Below the pieces are notes generated by a model. It saw only the letters and a program-made list of their open reading frames with translations. It was not told the origin of the DNA and did no database searches. A DNA stretch of 41,078 nt from Nostoc sp. CENA543 (lineage in GTDB: Bacteria > Cyanobacteriota > Cyanobacteriia > Cyanobacteriales > Nostocaceae), in the NCBI RefSeq assembly GCF_002896875.1, contig NZ_CP023279.1:1-41078 (forward strand), in the 5' to 3' direction. Positions within the stretch are counted from its first letter, which is position 1; each line of letters starts with the position of its first letter. The position numbers were made by a program, and so were the translations under genes. Below are positions 13,022 to 22,500 of the stretch, piece after piece.

Positions 13022-14812
13022 TCAAATTTGATTGAGCTTGATAACACCCTCGCCTATCCAGTCTGCTAAATCAGCACCCACAATTTCATACATCCAGCCC
13101 TTGATTTGCTCCACAGTGAATCTTTCACCGTTGACTTTAAAGTTACTTTTAAACTCTCTTACATCAGCCTCTACTCGTTCAGTTCTGGTGAGATATTCAT
13201 ATAACTTTTGCGCCTGGGGTGATAGTTTTTTATGTGGATTTTGGGTTTCACCTGCCTGCTCACCAATATTGATTTCTAGTTCATAAATGCGTTCCAATGT
13301 CGCTTTATCTATGGGTGGATTCGCGTAAAATTCTGCTGGCACATTCTCACTAAAATCAGAGATTTTTGCAGTCATTGTGGGCAGTTCAACTAATATCCAT
13401 TCGTTGGAACTATCGAGTTTGACCTTAGCTTTACCCGTAGATTTGGGCTGTAGTGTAACTGGATCTACCTGTGCCAAACATTCAACTTGGAGCATTTTAG
13501 AAACGAGATTATGTAAGCCTTTAATTCCAAATAAACAAGTCTGGGTATTGTTGTGAGCAACCACAGTTAAAGGCATCTCTTGCTTGCGACTCTTAGTCAG
13601 TGCCAGCTTCCCAAATTTTGATAGTAATTCTTCATCCTTAATAAAGTCGCCGTAGGTGGTTGCTTCCTCACAAATTAGGGCTGTTGCTTTGCCCTCGCTC
13701 CAAAGTTTCTGCCGCCATTGCTCTTCACTTAAGGATGAATTGTTAAAGGTTTTTAACCGTTGTTCCAATTCCTCAACGTAATCGCGGATTTGTTGTTCGA
13801 TATCCTCCCAAGAGTGATAACTTTCAACCCCTCGCCATTCTGCTTTATTACTGTCAGGGTCAAGGACAATCACCCTGTAGCCTGCCTGTTTTTTCTGTTT
13901 GACGACGTAACGAGCTAGCCAAGACTTCCCGCCGCCCTGGTTGCCCCAAATTAAAGCAGTTTGTTTGATGAGGTTTTGCACCCATGCGGTGTTGCTGTTG
14001 GGTGGGATAACTGGCTGCTGTACTTGTTCGGTTACAGTTCCAGGTGTGCCATGTGGTAGCTGTGCGGTTGGTTGAAGCTGTGGCTCGAATTTAGAAAAAC
14101 TTGCCCCACCATCTAGTAAATGCCCAAAGTCAAAATAATCATCAGCTGACATCGCCATGAGTAGGGCTATCTGCTGCTGTGGGGTAATGCTGGCGATAAA
14201 CTGTTGTCTGGCCTCAGCAATTTTGATACCACGCAAGTATTTCAGTAGTTCGTTACCAGAAAGGTCTAACAATTGCTCACCAAGTTTTACACTGTAAGAC
14301 GCTTTTACGCCTTCAAATTGTTTAGTAGCGCGGTAGTGGGGTCTAATGTCGCTGAGATAGTCTTTGGCTCTATTCGTCAAAAACAAACCGATTCCCCCCA
14401 ACACCATCGCCCCTATCCCAAAGTGAATCTTAAACGGGTTATCGGCTGGCAGTGAGCGAAATACGTACAGGCTTTCATGCTGGAGAAATGCCCACTCGTT
14501 ATAGTTGGGGTTGCTGGTGCGGTACTGGTTAGCCTTTAAATATGGTTCGGGAATTTGCGATCTCTGTTCGTACCTACAATACTTATTACCTAAAAGTAAA
14601 CGCTCTGTGTCTCCCTCTGCTTCTAGCGGTGCATCGTGTATCCTGGCTGATTTTGGGTAAAAACATATTTCTTTTTTGGCTATGCCATCCCCTAAATGTC
14701 CTACTACAACACAAATCACCGCGCCTACTACCGATGCCATCATCAGCAGATTTAGACGCAGTGGCAAACTATAACGACGCTGGTTAAGTTCTGATGGTTT
14801 TACGTCTTTCAT
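13022..14812 (-). CDS. Membrane-anchored HerA/VirD4-like P-loop ATPase
   Basis: 596 aa. Two hydrophobic segments lie at the N-terminus (about 21-40 and 130-147), followed by a cytoplasmic ATPase with Walker A 'WGNQGGGKSW' at about residue 290 and a Walker B-type 'ATALICEEATTYGD' at about 380. 'VVAHNNTQTCLF' follows as a sensor-like motif. The arrangement suits DNA-pump or coupling ATPases (FtsK/HerA/VirD4 class). It is the last gene of an operon headed by an actin-like ATPase and overlaps its upstream neighbour by 4 bp. A role in transfer or plasmid positioning is inferred. Confidence 0.75.
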   Translation of the reverse strand: MKDVKPSELNQRRYSLPLRLNLLMMASVVGAVICVVVGHLGDGIAKKEICFYPKSARIHDAPLEAEGDTERLLLGNKYCRYEQRSQIPEPYLKANQYRTSNPNYNEWAFLQHESLYVFRSLPADNPFKIHFGIGAMVLGGIGLFLTNRAKDYLSDIRPHYRATKQFEGVKASYSVKLGEQLLDLSGNELLKYLRGIKIAEARQQFIASITPQQQIALLMAMSADDYFDFGHLLDGGASFSKFEPQLQPTAQLPHGTPGTVTEQVQQPVIPPNSNTAWVQNLIKQTALIWGNQGGGKSWLARYVVKQKKQAGYRVIVLDPDSNKAEWRGVESYHSWEDIEQQIRDYVEELEQRLKTFNNSSLSEEQWRQKLWSEGKATALICEEATTYGDFIKDEELLSKFGKLALTKSRKQEMPLTVVAHNNTQTCLFGIKGLHNLVSKMLQVECLAQVDPVTLQPKSTGKAKVKLDSSNEWILVELPTMTAKISDFSENVPAEFYANPPIDKATLERIYELEINIGEQAGETQNPHKKLSPQAQKLYEYLTRTERVEADVREFKSNFKVNGERFTVEQIKGWMYEIVGADLADWIGEGVIKLNQI

Positions 14813-15375
14813 TTTTTACGCCAGTAGAAAGATATGAGAACAGAAATAACTGCGGCTAACCCAAGAAATAACCCGTAATTAGTTTCCTTTGGTTTCTTGA
14901 TGCCCTCATAGGCTTTTACCTGTTCAGTTACGGTATAAAAACTGTTACGGGCTATTGTGTCCATGTCTTGGGCATCACCTGTTAACTTCCATGAACTAGC
15001 TGCCAGGGTGGCAGAGCGAATTACACCAATGCCAAATTTCTGGCGATCGCTGATTTGGGGAATGATGCTGTTGTGAAATCGCAAGTAGCAGAGGGTAGCC
15101 GCCAACGATGCCCCAACGGGTAAACCTGCAATGACGGCGGGGAATAGTCCAATGCTGCCAGCAAGGTAGAGATATTGGGTTGATGTGATTTGCAATCCTG
15201 CTAGAAATGCACCTTGGGCAATGCCTTGAATGATGGTGATACTGCTGTCAGTTTCAGCAATCGCCTGTTGTAAAAGTTCAGAGTCGTACTGTTCACCGTC
15301 TACAGGCTGTAAACTATCGTCTACAATCTCTGCATCAAAGTAAATTGGTGTTTGTTTTTGATTGTTGGTCAACAT
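14809..15375 (-). CDS. Membrane protein of unknown function
   Basis: 188 aa. A hydrophilic acidic N-terminus (about 1-45) is followed by hydrophobic segments at about 55-105 ('YLYLAGSIGLFPAVIAGLPV') and a C-terminal anchor 'GLFLGLAAVISVLISFYW' before a KK end. It overlaps the start of the P-loop ATPase gene (ATGA), so the two are probably made together and may interact in the membrane. Family not recognised. Confidence 0.65.
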   Translation of the reverse strand: MLTNNQKQTPIYFDAEIVDDSLQPVDGEQYDSELLQQAIAETDSSITIIQGIAQGAFLAGLQITSTQYLYLAGSIGLFPAVIAGLPVGASLAATLCYLRFHNSIIPQISDRQKFGIGVIRSATLAASSWKLTGDAQDMDTIARNSFYTVTEQVKAYEGIKKPKETNYGLFLGLAAVISVLISFYWRKK

Positions 15376-15400
15376 AGGAACACCTTTGGGAAGAAATTAA

Positions 15401-15419
15401 CCCAGGTGCTAGACCTGGG
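15401..15419 (-). terminator. Hairpin between two operon genes
   Basis: Perfect 7-bp stem CCCAGGT/ACCTGGG with a 5-nt loop. On the minus strand it is followed by TTAATTT, a weak U-tract. It may act as an attenuator or RNA-stability element rather than a full terminator. Confidence 0.45.
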
Positions 15420-15432
15420 CTTTGATTTAGAT

Positions 15433-16038
15433 TTAGTCAATCAACCGTCTGAAGAAACCTTTCACAGAGCGCATAGCGTTAGAACCGTGTCTGTGAATAT
15501 CTTTTAGGGTTTCTTTGGCTCGGTCTGTGGGTGAAAGTCCTTGATGCTTGTCCTTGACCTGTTGCCAAAGTTGAGATTGTGCCTTGGTTGCATCAATCTC
15601 AATGGTTCTGAGCGTGGCACGGTGCGATTCACCCAATAAGTTAAGTGTCCGCCCATGTCGAAACTGTTCTTGGGCCAGTTGGTTATCAGATGCAATCACT
15701 TTTTGCTGTAGACCATAGCCTAAACGTGCGTCGCTAACTCTCACCTGTGACCAACCATCAGCCATTTTGTTGATGCTAGTACCGGCGGCGGTGAGAAACT
15801 GGGTTTCTTCTGCCATGACTGTTTCAGTTGCTTTTAACCCTTGGCTGAGATTACCAAATACGGCTTTGGCGTTTTGGGCGCGTTGGGTTTGTTGGATGCG
15901 GAAGTCTGCGACCTCGGCGGCGGCTGTCTCATTGCCGTCAAGGGCTTGAAATATGGTTTCTTGGCTGATGCCACTTAGGGAATGTAAGGCAGCATAGGTG
16001 ATAGGTGCATCCAGTTTAAGTTTTACTGTCCGGTTCAT
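15433..16038 (-). CDS. Helical plasmid-backbone protein
   Basis: 201 aa from the ATG at 16038, which overlaps the stop of the preceding gene (TAATG). I chose this over a start 9 bp upstream because of that coupling. It is largely helical and charged, with a Gln/Ala-rich centre ('IQQTQRAQNAKAVFGNLSQG'), then 'HRHGSNAMRSVKGFFRRLID' at the C-terminus, which is basic. No family recognised. A hairpin follows it before the membrane protein gene. Confidence 0.65.
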   Translation of the reverse strand: MNRTVKLKLDAPITYAALHSLSGISQETIFQALDGNETAAAEVADFRIQQTQRAQNAKAVFGNLSQGLKATETVMAEETQFLTAAGTSINKMADGWSQVRVSDARLGYGLQQKVIASDNQLAQEQFRHGRTLNLLGESHRATLRTIEIDATKAQSQLWQQVKDKHQGLSPTDRAKETLKDIHRHGSNAMRSVKGFFRRLID

Positions 16039-16433
16039 TACTCCCACGCTCCTAGTTCTTCTAGTCTTGTGAAGATGTTGCCAGCTTTGTCTCTAGTTGC
16101 GTCATCAGTGATATCGTTTAGTGCTGTCGAATCACCTTCCCCAAGTCTCCAAATCGTTTCGTCTGGTAGTTCTCCCCCAAAATTCCCTAAAAACTGTCCA
16201 TGTGTTAGCGGGTTTGGTGTTTCGTCAATCGTTTCAAACTGGTCATAGATTCCAGATTGTAAGTATGGCAGTGCTTCTCGAATGATTTGTTGCTGTTCTG
16301 GTGTTCTGCCTAAATCTGGCTGGTATGGATCATCATTGGCCACTATCTCTGCTGCTTCTTGTGCCAATTCAGCAGGGCATCCTCTTTGAGTAAGTGTGTT
16401 TAATGCGGCGATAAATAGATTCTCGTTGTTCAT
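16038..16433 (-). CDS. Hypothetical acidic protein
   Basis: 131 aa from ATG 16433 ('MNNENLFIAALNTLTQRGCP'). A longer frame exists upstream, but it runs through HIP1-containing, non-conserved-looking sequence. The protein is acidic, with 'RTPEQQQIIREALPYL' and 'THGQFLGNFGGELPDETIW'. No recognised domain. Coupled to the next gene by a TAATG overlap. Confidence 0.6.
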   Translation of the reverse strand: MNNENLFIAALNTLTQRGCPAELAQEAAEIVANDDPYQPDLGRTPEQQQIIREALPYLQSGIYDQFETIDETPNPLTHGQFLGNFGGELPDETIWRLGEGDSTALNDITDDATRDKAGNIFTRLEELGAWE

Positions 16434-16515
16434 CTTGCTAGAATCCGTATGTTGTACCTGTGCAACTAGAGGGCGATCGCCTTGCTTTGGTCGGCTTCCG
16501 GCGATCGCTCTCCCA

Positions 16516-16713
16516 TCACTGAAAAAAACCTTCTCTTGATACATCCACAGCACAAGCTGTTGCTTCCCACCCAAGGGCATTGAGAAATTGGGTAACGTCG
16601 CCGATTGTGACATCTGCATCAATTTGCAGTGCTAGAAATTGGGGATGCTGTCTGATTTGGGTGAGTAATTGTTGGGCTTGTGCAATCAATTCTGGTAGTG
16701 GTTGATTACTCAT
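16516..16713 (-). CDS. Small hypothetical protein
   Basis: 65 aa: 'LPELIAQAQQLLTQIRQHPQ' (helix) followed by 'IGDVTQFLNALGWEATACAV'. It looks like a compact helical protein in the operon downstream of the actin-like gene. Its end overlaps unused upstream frame of the next gene. Function unknown. Confidence 0.5.
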   Translation of the reverse strand: MSNQPLPELIAQAQQLLTQIRQHPQFLALQIDADVTIGDVTQFLNALGWEATACAVDVSREGFFQ

Positions 16714-16724
16714 AATTCACCTCA

Positions 16725-16991
16725 TCAAAATATTGATAATTGCAGTGATTCTTGGCTGAGTACAGAACTCTTTGTGGTGACTCCTTCAACTTCATAACAA
16801 CGAGTAGTTAAAGCCTTGTAATTCAGCTTTAAATCTGCTTTTTTTCGTTGTCCTGCCAGTGGTCTGAATATAAATTGTGGTGCTTGGATTGTGCCTGTTT
16901 TATAGCGATACTGGTAAAGCGTTCTGTCGATTTGGTACACTTTCGTAAACGATAACCAAGTGCTGTCATGAACTCTGCTTAAGTTGTTCAT
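16725..16991 (-). CDS. Small hypothetical protein
   Basis: 88 aa, basic and beta-rich by eye ('WLSFTKVYQIDRTLYQYRYK'), with no recognised domain. Its start overlaps the stop of the upstream gene by 4 bp, so it belongs to the same operon. Possibly a DNA- or filament-binding accessory protein, by position only. Confidence 0.55.
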   Translation of the reverse strand: MNNLSRVHDSTWLSFTKVYQIDRTLYQYRYKTGTIQAPQFIFRPLAGQRKKADLKLNYKALTTRCYEVEGVTTKSSVLSQESLQLSIF

Positions 16992-17251
16992 GAGGCTACC
17001 CCCTTAAATTGATTAGCCATAGAAGCTATTCCTGCTTTATTCGGTTGAATTGCTGTTGGTGTAGATGCGTGATTTTGAGTTTTTGGTAGTGTTTGTAAAT
17101 TGACCCCACCCTGAAAAATCAACTTCTCTACTGCTGCTGATAGTGCCTGTGTTGGTGCATCTTGAGGAATACCAAACATTTGGCACAATTCATAAACTGC
17201 TAAGTACGAGATGCTTATACGCCGAGATTCATAGGACGTTTTATCAGCCAC
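16988..17251 (-). CDS. Small protein following the actin-like gene
   Basis: 87 aa starting 4 bp after the actin-like ATPase gene. The first half ('RRISISYLAVYELCQMFGIP' and a helix) could be a small DNA-binding or adaptor module. The second half is Thr/Asn/Ala-rich and flexible. It is positioned where ParM-type systems often encode their adaptor (ParR), but no clear ribbon-helix-helix is seen, so that role is only a possibility. Confidence 0.55.
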   Translation of the reverse strand: MADKTSYESRRISISYLAVYELCQMFGIPQDAPTQALSAAVEKLIFQGGVNLQTLPKTQNHASTPTAIQPNKAGIASMANQFKGVAS

Positions 17252-17255
17252 TTGT

Positions 17256-18371
17256 TTACACTCCTATTGAGTTTTCTGTTAATAATTTCAGTCCAAAGGC
17301 ATTGATGAATTGGGGATTTGGTAAGACTACAAAGCCTAAGCCTGCGAGATTTTGATCCACTACTGGCAGAGCAACACCACCACCCCAAGCCACAAGGTTT
17401 TTAGCTCTATCCAGGTAATTACCAGAGGTGACAAAGTTAGCGAATTTCTCAATCCTGGTAGCCCACCAATCATCTAAACATTGGGCATATTCAGCCTGAA
17501 AATTCTGACCTGTGAGGTGATTTCCTCCGTAAGTTAAAGTTCCTTCCAAAATTCCTTTGTTCACTAAAGAAGGTGAATGTTTGACATCCTTGGATAGCAG
17601 ACTTACTTTGTCGTTTCGTTTGTCTAATGCTTCTGCGATCATGGAGTGCAGTTCACCACATCCACCTTCAATCAGGTGACGGTCTATGACTGCACCATTG
17701 CCGTTAAATACGGTAATCAACCAAGTGGATGAACCGATATCAAGGGCGATGGCAATTTCTGATTCTTCTAGGGCTAGGGTTGGTTCACCGAATAAGCAAT
17801 GGGCGATACTTCCAAAGCCCTCTGGATAAATACCTGTGACTACAATCTCAACTGTTTTGGTGATAATTTCTCGATTAACGGGGTGTTTGTGTTGGAAGGT
17901 GTGAGTACCTTGGACTCTGCGCTTGATTTCTCCTCCCCAGCGTTCTGGGTTGTGGTTGCTCAAGCTGATTGAAAGTTTCATACCATCTGGGACATTCAGA
18001 ACTGCCAAGTCTGCAAGGATGCTTTCTAATGCCAGTTCTGCTTTTTTGGCTTTGTCCTCATGCAGTAGGGTGTGGTCAGATTGTGCGATCGCCGCAGTTC
18101 CCCAAAAAAATTGAGTGTCCTTTAAGTCTTTGCGTGAACCTTCTACATAACGCACCCAGCACCCATCTTTAGAAATGGTTTCGTGAAGTTGGTTGTTGCG
18201 GTTGCGAACTACTGAGTAAGCGGCAGGCATCATGATACAAAAATCACCATAGGTTGCCTTGCCATACCCAGCACCAGGGTCTTTACCTGCAATTAGGGCA
18301 TTTATCCCAGAATTGGCAAGCAAGTTAGCCTGAACGAGCCAATTTTTGTCATTGGTGTATGTGGTTGTCAT
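17256..18371 (-). CDS. Actin-like (ParM/StbA-type) plasmid segregation ATPase
   Basis: 371 aa from ATG 18371. The frame stays open 59 codons further up, but that part is basic, unconserved-looking and precedes the expected N-terminus. Motifs of the actin fold: phosphate-1 'GKDPGAGYGKATYGDF' (about 25-40), phosphate-2-like 'IALDIGSSTWLITVFNGNG' (about 190), and the adenosine motif 'VAWGGGVALPV' near the C-terminus followed by 'NPQFINAFGLKLL'. Such proteins polymerise with ATP and push plasmids apart, together with an adaptor bound at a centromere. It heads a minus-strand operon and is divergent from an RHH gene. Confidence 0.85.
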   Translation of the reverse strand: MTTTYTNDKNWLVQANLLANSGINALIAGKDPGAGYGKATYGDFCIMMPAAYSVVRNRNNQLHETISKDGCWVRYVEGSRKDLKDTQFFWGTAAIAQSDHTLLHEDKAKKAELALESILADLAVLNVPDGMKLSISLSNHNPERWGGEIKRRVQGTHTFQHKHPVNREIITKTVEIVVTGIYPEGFGSIAHCLFGEPTLALEESEIAIALDIGSSTWLITVFNGNGAVIDRHLIEGGCGELHSMIAEALDKRNDKVSLLSKDVKHSPSLVNKGILEGTLTYGGNHLTGQNFQAEYAQCLDDWWATRIEKFANFVTSGNYLDRAKNLVAWGGGVALPVVDQNLAGLGFVVLPNPQFINAFGLKLLTENSIGV

Positions 18372-18530
18372 GGTTCTGATGGTTAGTAAAAGTCTTAATC
18401 TTTCTGGCTTTGGAGAATTTACAGGCTGAATCGCCTTCAATCTACACATCCAGTTTTTGGTAAGCCTAAACATCACTTTCTGGCTTCTATTGCCTTTGTT
18501 GGGTGGCTGTTTTTGGCTTACATATTTACT

Positions 18531-18546
18531 ATAGCTCGAAAACTCC
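18531..18546. promoter_or_regulatory. TATAGCTC operator copy 1
   Basis: TATAGCTCGAAAACTC. Near-identical sequence occurs inverted at 18612-18627 and 18828-18843, bracketing the RHH gene. Candidate RHH binding site controlling the divergent promoters. AATACTC is also repeated at 18551-18571. Confidence 0.6.
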
Positions 18547-18611
18547 AATACTCTAATACTCGAAAATGATATTTACTTATACTTTAGCGATAATTAAGAA
18601 AATTAATTAAT

Positions 18612-18627
18612 GAGTATTTGAGCTATG
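18612..18627. promoter_or_regulatory. TATAGCTC operator copy 2 (inverted)
   Basis: The plus strand reads GAGTATTTGAGCTATG, whose complement CATAGCTCAAATACTC matches copy 1 with few changes. It overlaps the start codon of the RHH gene, consistent with autorepression. Confidence 0.55.
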
Positions 18628-18819
18628 GAGGATAAGAAAAAACCAGGAAGACCATCAACCAATAAAGATGATTCTGTTTATGTCCGTGCCAGAGTGCCAC
18701 GAGAAGTTCACAAATCTTTTAAACTTGCTTGCACGGAAGATGATTTAGTCATGGAAGATGTCATCAGGGATTTGATTAAAGACTGGCTTACAAAAAGAGG
18801 CAAGAAAAATTCCGCTTAG
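18625..18819 (+). CDS. Ribbon-helix-helix DNA-binding protein (ParR/CopG-like)
   Basis: 64 aa. A basic N-terminus 'KKKPGRPSTNKDD' leads to the RHH strand 'VYVRARVPREVHKSFKLACT' and a second helix 'MEDVIRDLIKDWLTKR'. It is divergently placed opposite the actin-like gene, with three copies of a 16-bp operator around it. I infer it is the centromere-binding adaptor or repressor of the segregation operon; which of the two cannot be told from sequence. Confidence 0.8.
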   Translation: MEDKKKPGRPSTNKDDSVYVRARVPREVHKSFKLACTEDDLVMEDVIRDLIKDWLTKRGKKNSA

Positions 18820-18827
18820 ATTTTCGA

Positions 18828-18843
18828 GTTTTAGAGCTATATA
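18828..18843. promoter_or_regulatory. TATAGCTC operator copy 3 (inverted)
   Basis: GAGTTTTAGAGCTATA, the complement of which (TATAGCTCTAAAACTC) differs from copy 1 at one position. It lies just 3' of the RHH gene. Confidence 0.6.
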
Positions 18844-19431
18844 ATAAATGAGAATCCTGTTATTACTCCCATTTTGGCAGGTGAGGAGAGGTAACATGAA
18901 TCAAGACAACATATAGAACCTCAATTTCTTGAAAAACTATCAACTTTTATTAAGTAATTTCAAGTAAAAAATCAGGTCTTGTTAGACACTAAGACTGACA
19001 GAAGTTCTGTAAGATCAAGCAAGAACGTAAATTAAGCGTGTAATGGAGGTAAATATACAACAGCACTAAAAATTAAAAAGACAAAGTGCTACTAAGTAGT
19101 AAACACTTTGCCAGACGGTCAAAATTAAAGATTTCAATATCTGAGAGCGGGGTTTATCTCTTAACGACCAAAGAAGTGGAACGAAGTTGCAAGCTCTAAC
19201 CACTAATTGGCAACAGAGATTGTTCCGCGCTGCTTACTCATATTATATGAGTTGCTGTGGCAATTTTGAAATTTCTGCTGGCATATTTTCAGAAGAAAAG
19301 TCATTAAATTGTTATTTAACTAGCCTAAATGCGGCAAACGTAAGTAAAACAGCACAATCCGTAGATATTACAGATTAGCAGCGCAATAACTCCCTCCAAT
19401 ACTCAAACAACAAGTATTCAGGGGAAAATCT
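18844..19431. other. Gene-poor leader region
   Basis: 588 bp without a convincing gene between the RHH gene and the replication genes. A tiny frame with a good ribosome-binding site (AGGAGAGGTAAC then ATG at 18897) encodes only six residues. I see no strong hairpin or repeat array. It may hold a promoter or leader RNA for the replication gene. Confidence 0.4.
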
Positions 19432-19563
19432 GTGATTACTACCAAATCTAAACTTCCACTAATTCAACTGACAGGGCAGTACGAGGCTCAAAGTCAAAAA
19501 TCACCAATTTGTTTATTCAACAATGGTCAAAAATTAAATACCGTTCAGGGAGGTATCGCGTAA
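19432..19563 (+). CDS. Short coupled upstream ORF (43 aa)
   Basis: A GTG start preceded by AGGGGA at suitable spacing encodes 43 residues ('VITTKSKLPLIQLTGQYEAQ', then '...LNTVQGGIA'). Its stop TAA shares a base with the ATG of the primase gene (TAATG). This suggests translational coupling, as in leader peptides that control plasmid Rep synthesis. It could also be a chance frame. Confidence 0.4.
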   Translation: MITTKSKLPLIQLTGQYEAQSQKSPICLFNNGQKLNTVQGGIA

Positions 19564-22500
19564 TGGTTGCACAATTCGCCAATACCTCCAACGACTTCAC
19601 ACCCCAACTGCTTCTAGGCTTAAAACTCATACCCGCAGACTGGGCATTAACACCAGTTTTAGGCAATAAGAATCCATACCGCACCGATTGGCACAAGGAA
19701 ACCCCAATCAGTCGCCAGCAATTAGCAGGGTTGATCTCTAGCGGCGACACAGTAATAAGTAAAGATGGAAAACAGCGCAAGTGCTATCCCCAAGGTTACG
19801 GACTCAGAACTGGTAAATGGTCAAAAGGGATTTTAGCTGTAGACGCAGATGGAACAGCAGCCCATGAAAAGTTAAATCAACTAGGTGGATTGCCCACAAC
19901 CGTCAGTTTCACATCAGGTAAACCAGGAAGATGCCAATATCTGGTGCGAGTACCCCAAGAATATTGGTCAGTCATCGAAACCAAAAAAATTAACACTGGG
20001 GTAAAAGGTGACGACGGTAAAGACCAGCTTCTAGAATTGCGCTGGAATGGATGCCAAAGTGTTTTACCGCCATCAGTCCACCCAGAAACAGGCTCATATA
20101 AATGGGTAAACTCTCCCCAAGATTGCGAGATTGCCTTTTGTCCCACCTGGATAATCGAATATTTCTTAAATGAATCCACCCCTACCACAGCAACACTACT
20201 CGCTGACGACATACCCTTGTACCAGTGTTTAACCAAAGACGACAGAGATTTAATAGATCATGGTGTCGGGGAAGGAAGCCGGGATGATAACGGGGCCAAA
20301 CTTGCCCGGAACTTAATTGGCACAGCAGCCAGATTAAACCATCTGGGCTATAGATTCGAGGGTGACGCTAGGCAACTATTTGATGATTATTGCGCTAGAT
20401 GTTCCCCACCTCTATCAGCAAGAGACGCAGATCGGATTTGGAAATCAGCCGAAAAAAGCAATCCATCAGCCACACTGACTGATGACGCGCTCAATAATTG
20501 CATCAAAGCATGGCAACGTCACCAGAACATTAACATCAAACCACAACAGACAACACAGGCGATCGCAGGCACTACACAAAATGCGATCGCTTCCAGCACC
20601 CCCAACGACACAGCCAACAAACCCGATAATGTTGTCCTACACCCCACCGTTAACATTCCCTACGATGCCCTCAAAGCCGAGTACATCCAATTACTGGAAT
20701 CAGGCACATCAAAATCAGGATTAAGCCGCTATAAGACAGAGGTTAACAAAAAATATTACCCCCTTAGACTAGATAGATTCCTCAAAGATGTCGAAACCGA
20801 ATATCGCACAGCCGAAGAAGACGAAATCATCAAAGAAGACATTCAACAACTTCTCGACTGTGCCAACCTCGAACTAGACATCAGAAAATTCCTCCCCACC
20901 AAACTAGCCACAGCCTTAATGCTGTTCGGCATCAACCAATCACTACCCCAAACATCATTAATGATGTCCCTGATCAGCGTCATCAGCGCAACTCACCTGA
21001 TTGGCACACAAGTATTGATTGGCAATAAACACAACGAATTTTATCAAAACCCCGCCATCAACCATGCCCTAGTCGGCGATAGCGGTTCTGGTAAATCCAT
21101 TATCTTTCGCTCCCTAGTCAAAAAACCCCTGAATGCTCTCAGAAAAGCCGAAAAGAAACGCTTTGCAGAGCAATCACAACAGTACGAGCGTTCTTTAGCC
21201 GCTTGGCAACAATCCGACCAATCAACACCCCAACCAGAACCACCACCACCAATTAACAAAATGTATCTCACCGGTGCTACTCTGGAAGGTTTAAAAGATT
21301 ACATCGCCAAAGCCCCAGATTACTCCATCCTGAACGTAGTTGACGAACTATCAGGTTTATTTAAGGGATTTAATCAATATAAACAGGGACAGGGCAACGA
21401 CCGTCAAGAATTTTTAAGCCTGTATGACGGCGATGGTTTTAGCGAAGCCAAGGTGTCTAAAAATATTTTTGTAGAAAAAAGTAACACCGCTTGGCTAGGG
21501 GGATTACAACCAACCATACTGGACAAATATTTTCAGCTAGGGGCTAGTGATGGACTCCTACCCAGGTTTACATTCTCCATCTTGCCCGAAACCATTCGAC
21601 TATTACCCGAAGAAAACGCCCAAAGCATTGATGTCACCGGCATAGTCAAAGGACTCTACAAAACCATACTTGATTGTCAGCCCCAGACTTATCACATTAC
21701 AGGTGAAGCTTATAAGTATTTCCGGGAAGTAGACACCAAATGGCAGTATGAGGCAGCCAGATTACCTAATGGGGCATTAAAAGAATTCCTCAAAAAATGC
21801 AAAGGGCTATTAGGCAGACTATCACTCAACCTGCATCTCATCCATGAACTTTCAGACCCGTATTGTGGTACACCGCCCACAGTTATTCCCTTAAATCGGG
21901 TGAAACAAGCCGCCGACATTGTGGAGCATTTATTACAGCAGATTCAGGCAGTGCATTTACAGATTGCCGGGGAAACTACACAGTCAGCAATCCTGGCCAT
22001 GATTACCCTGTCCATGAAACGGCAGTCACTAGGGGAACAAGGATGGTTAAACGCCAGAGAGATTAGCCGCAACCAAACAGCTAAAGGACGGATGAAGACA
22101 GCAGAAATTAGAGAACTGATGATTAAAGCCAAAGATATGGGCTATGGCCAGTTACGGGGGAGTGGAACAAAGTTAGAATTTCGCTCCAAAAAAAATGTCG
22201 GCGATTTGTTGGCGAAGGCTAAAAATACACACAAGCCAGATATATCAGTAGTTTTGAATCCTGACCCTCAAAAAATGTCGGCAGATGTCGGCGAAATGTC
22301 GGCGATAATTAAAAACCCTGAAGGCATTGAAAATACGGGGCTTGAGTCAATCGAGTTGAAAAATGTCGGCAATGTCGGCGATTTTTCAGAGATTTTTGAA
22401 GTCTTGGATGAGAGTGAGTTGATTGTCAGTGATAAAAATGTCGGCGACATCAATTTATTGGTTAACCCCAGTGTGGTAAATCCAAATGTGGTTAACCCCA

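Noticed and set aside
12710-13069. A 119-aa plus-strand frame
   Set aside because: It lies over the GGTGTCT repeats and the end of the P-loop ATPase gene; Cys/Leu-rich translation of repeats with no ribosome-binding site.
17256-18548. The longer 430-aa version of the actin-like protein
   Set aside because: The extra 59 N-terminal residues are basic and unlike the actin fold, and the inter-operator region would be coding; the ATG at 18371 gives a standard ParM-type start.
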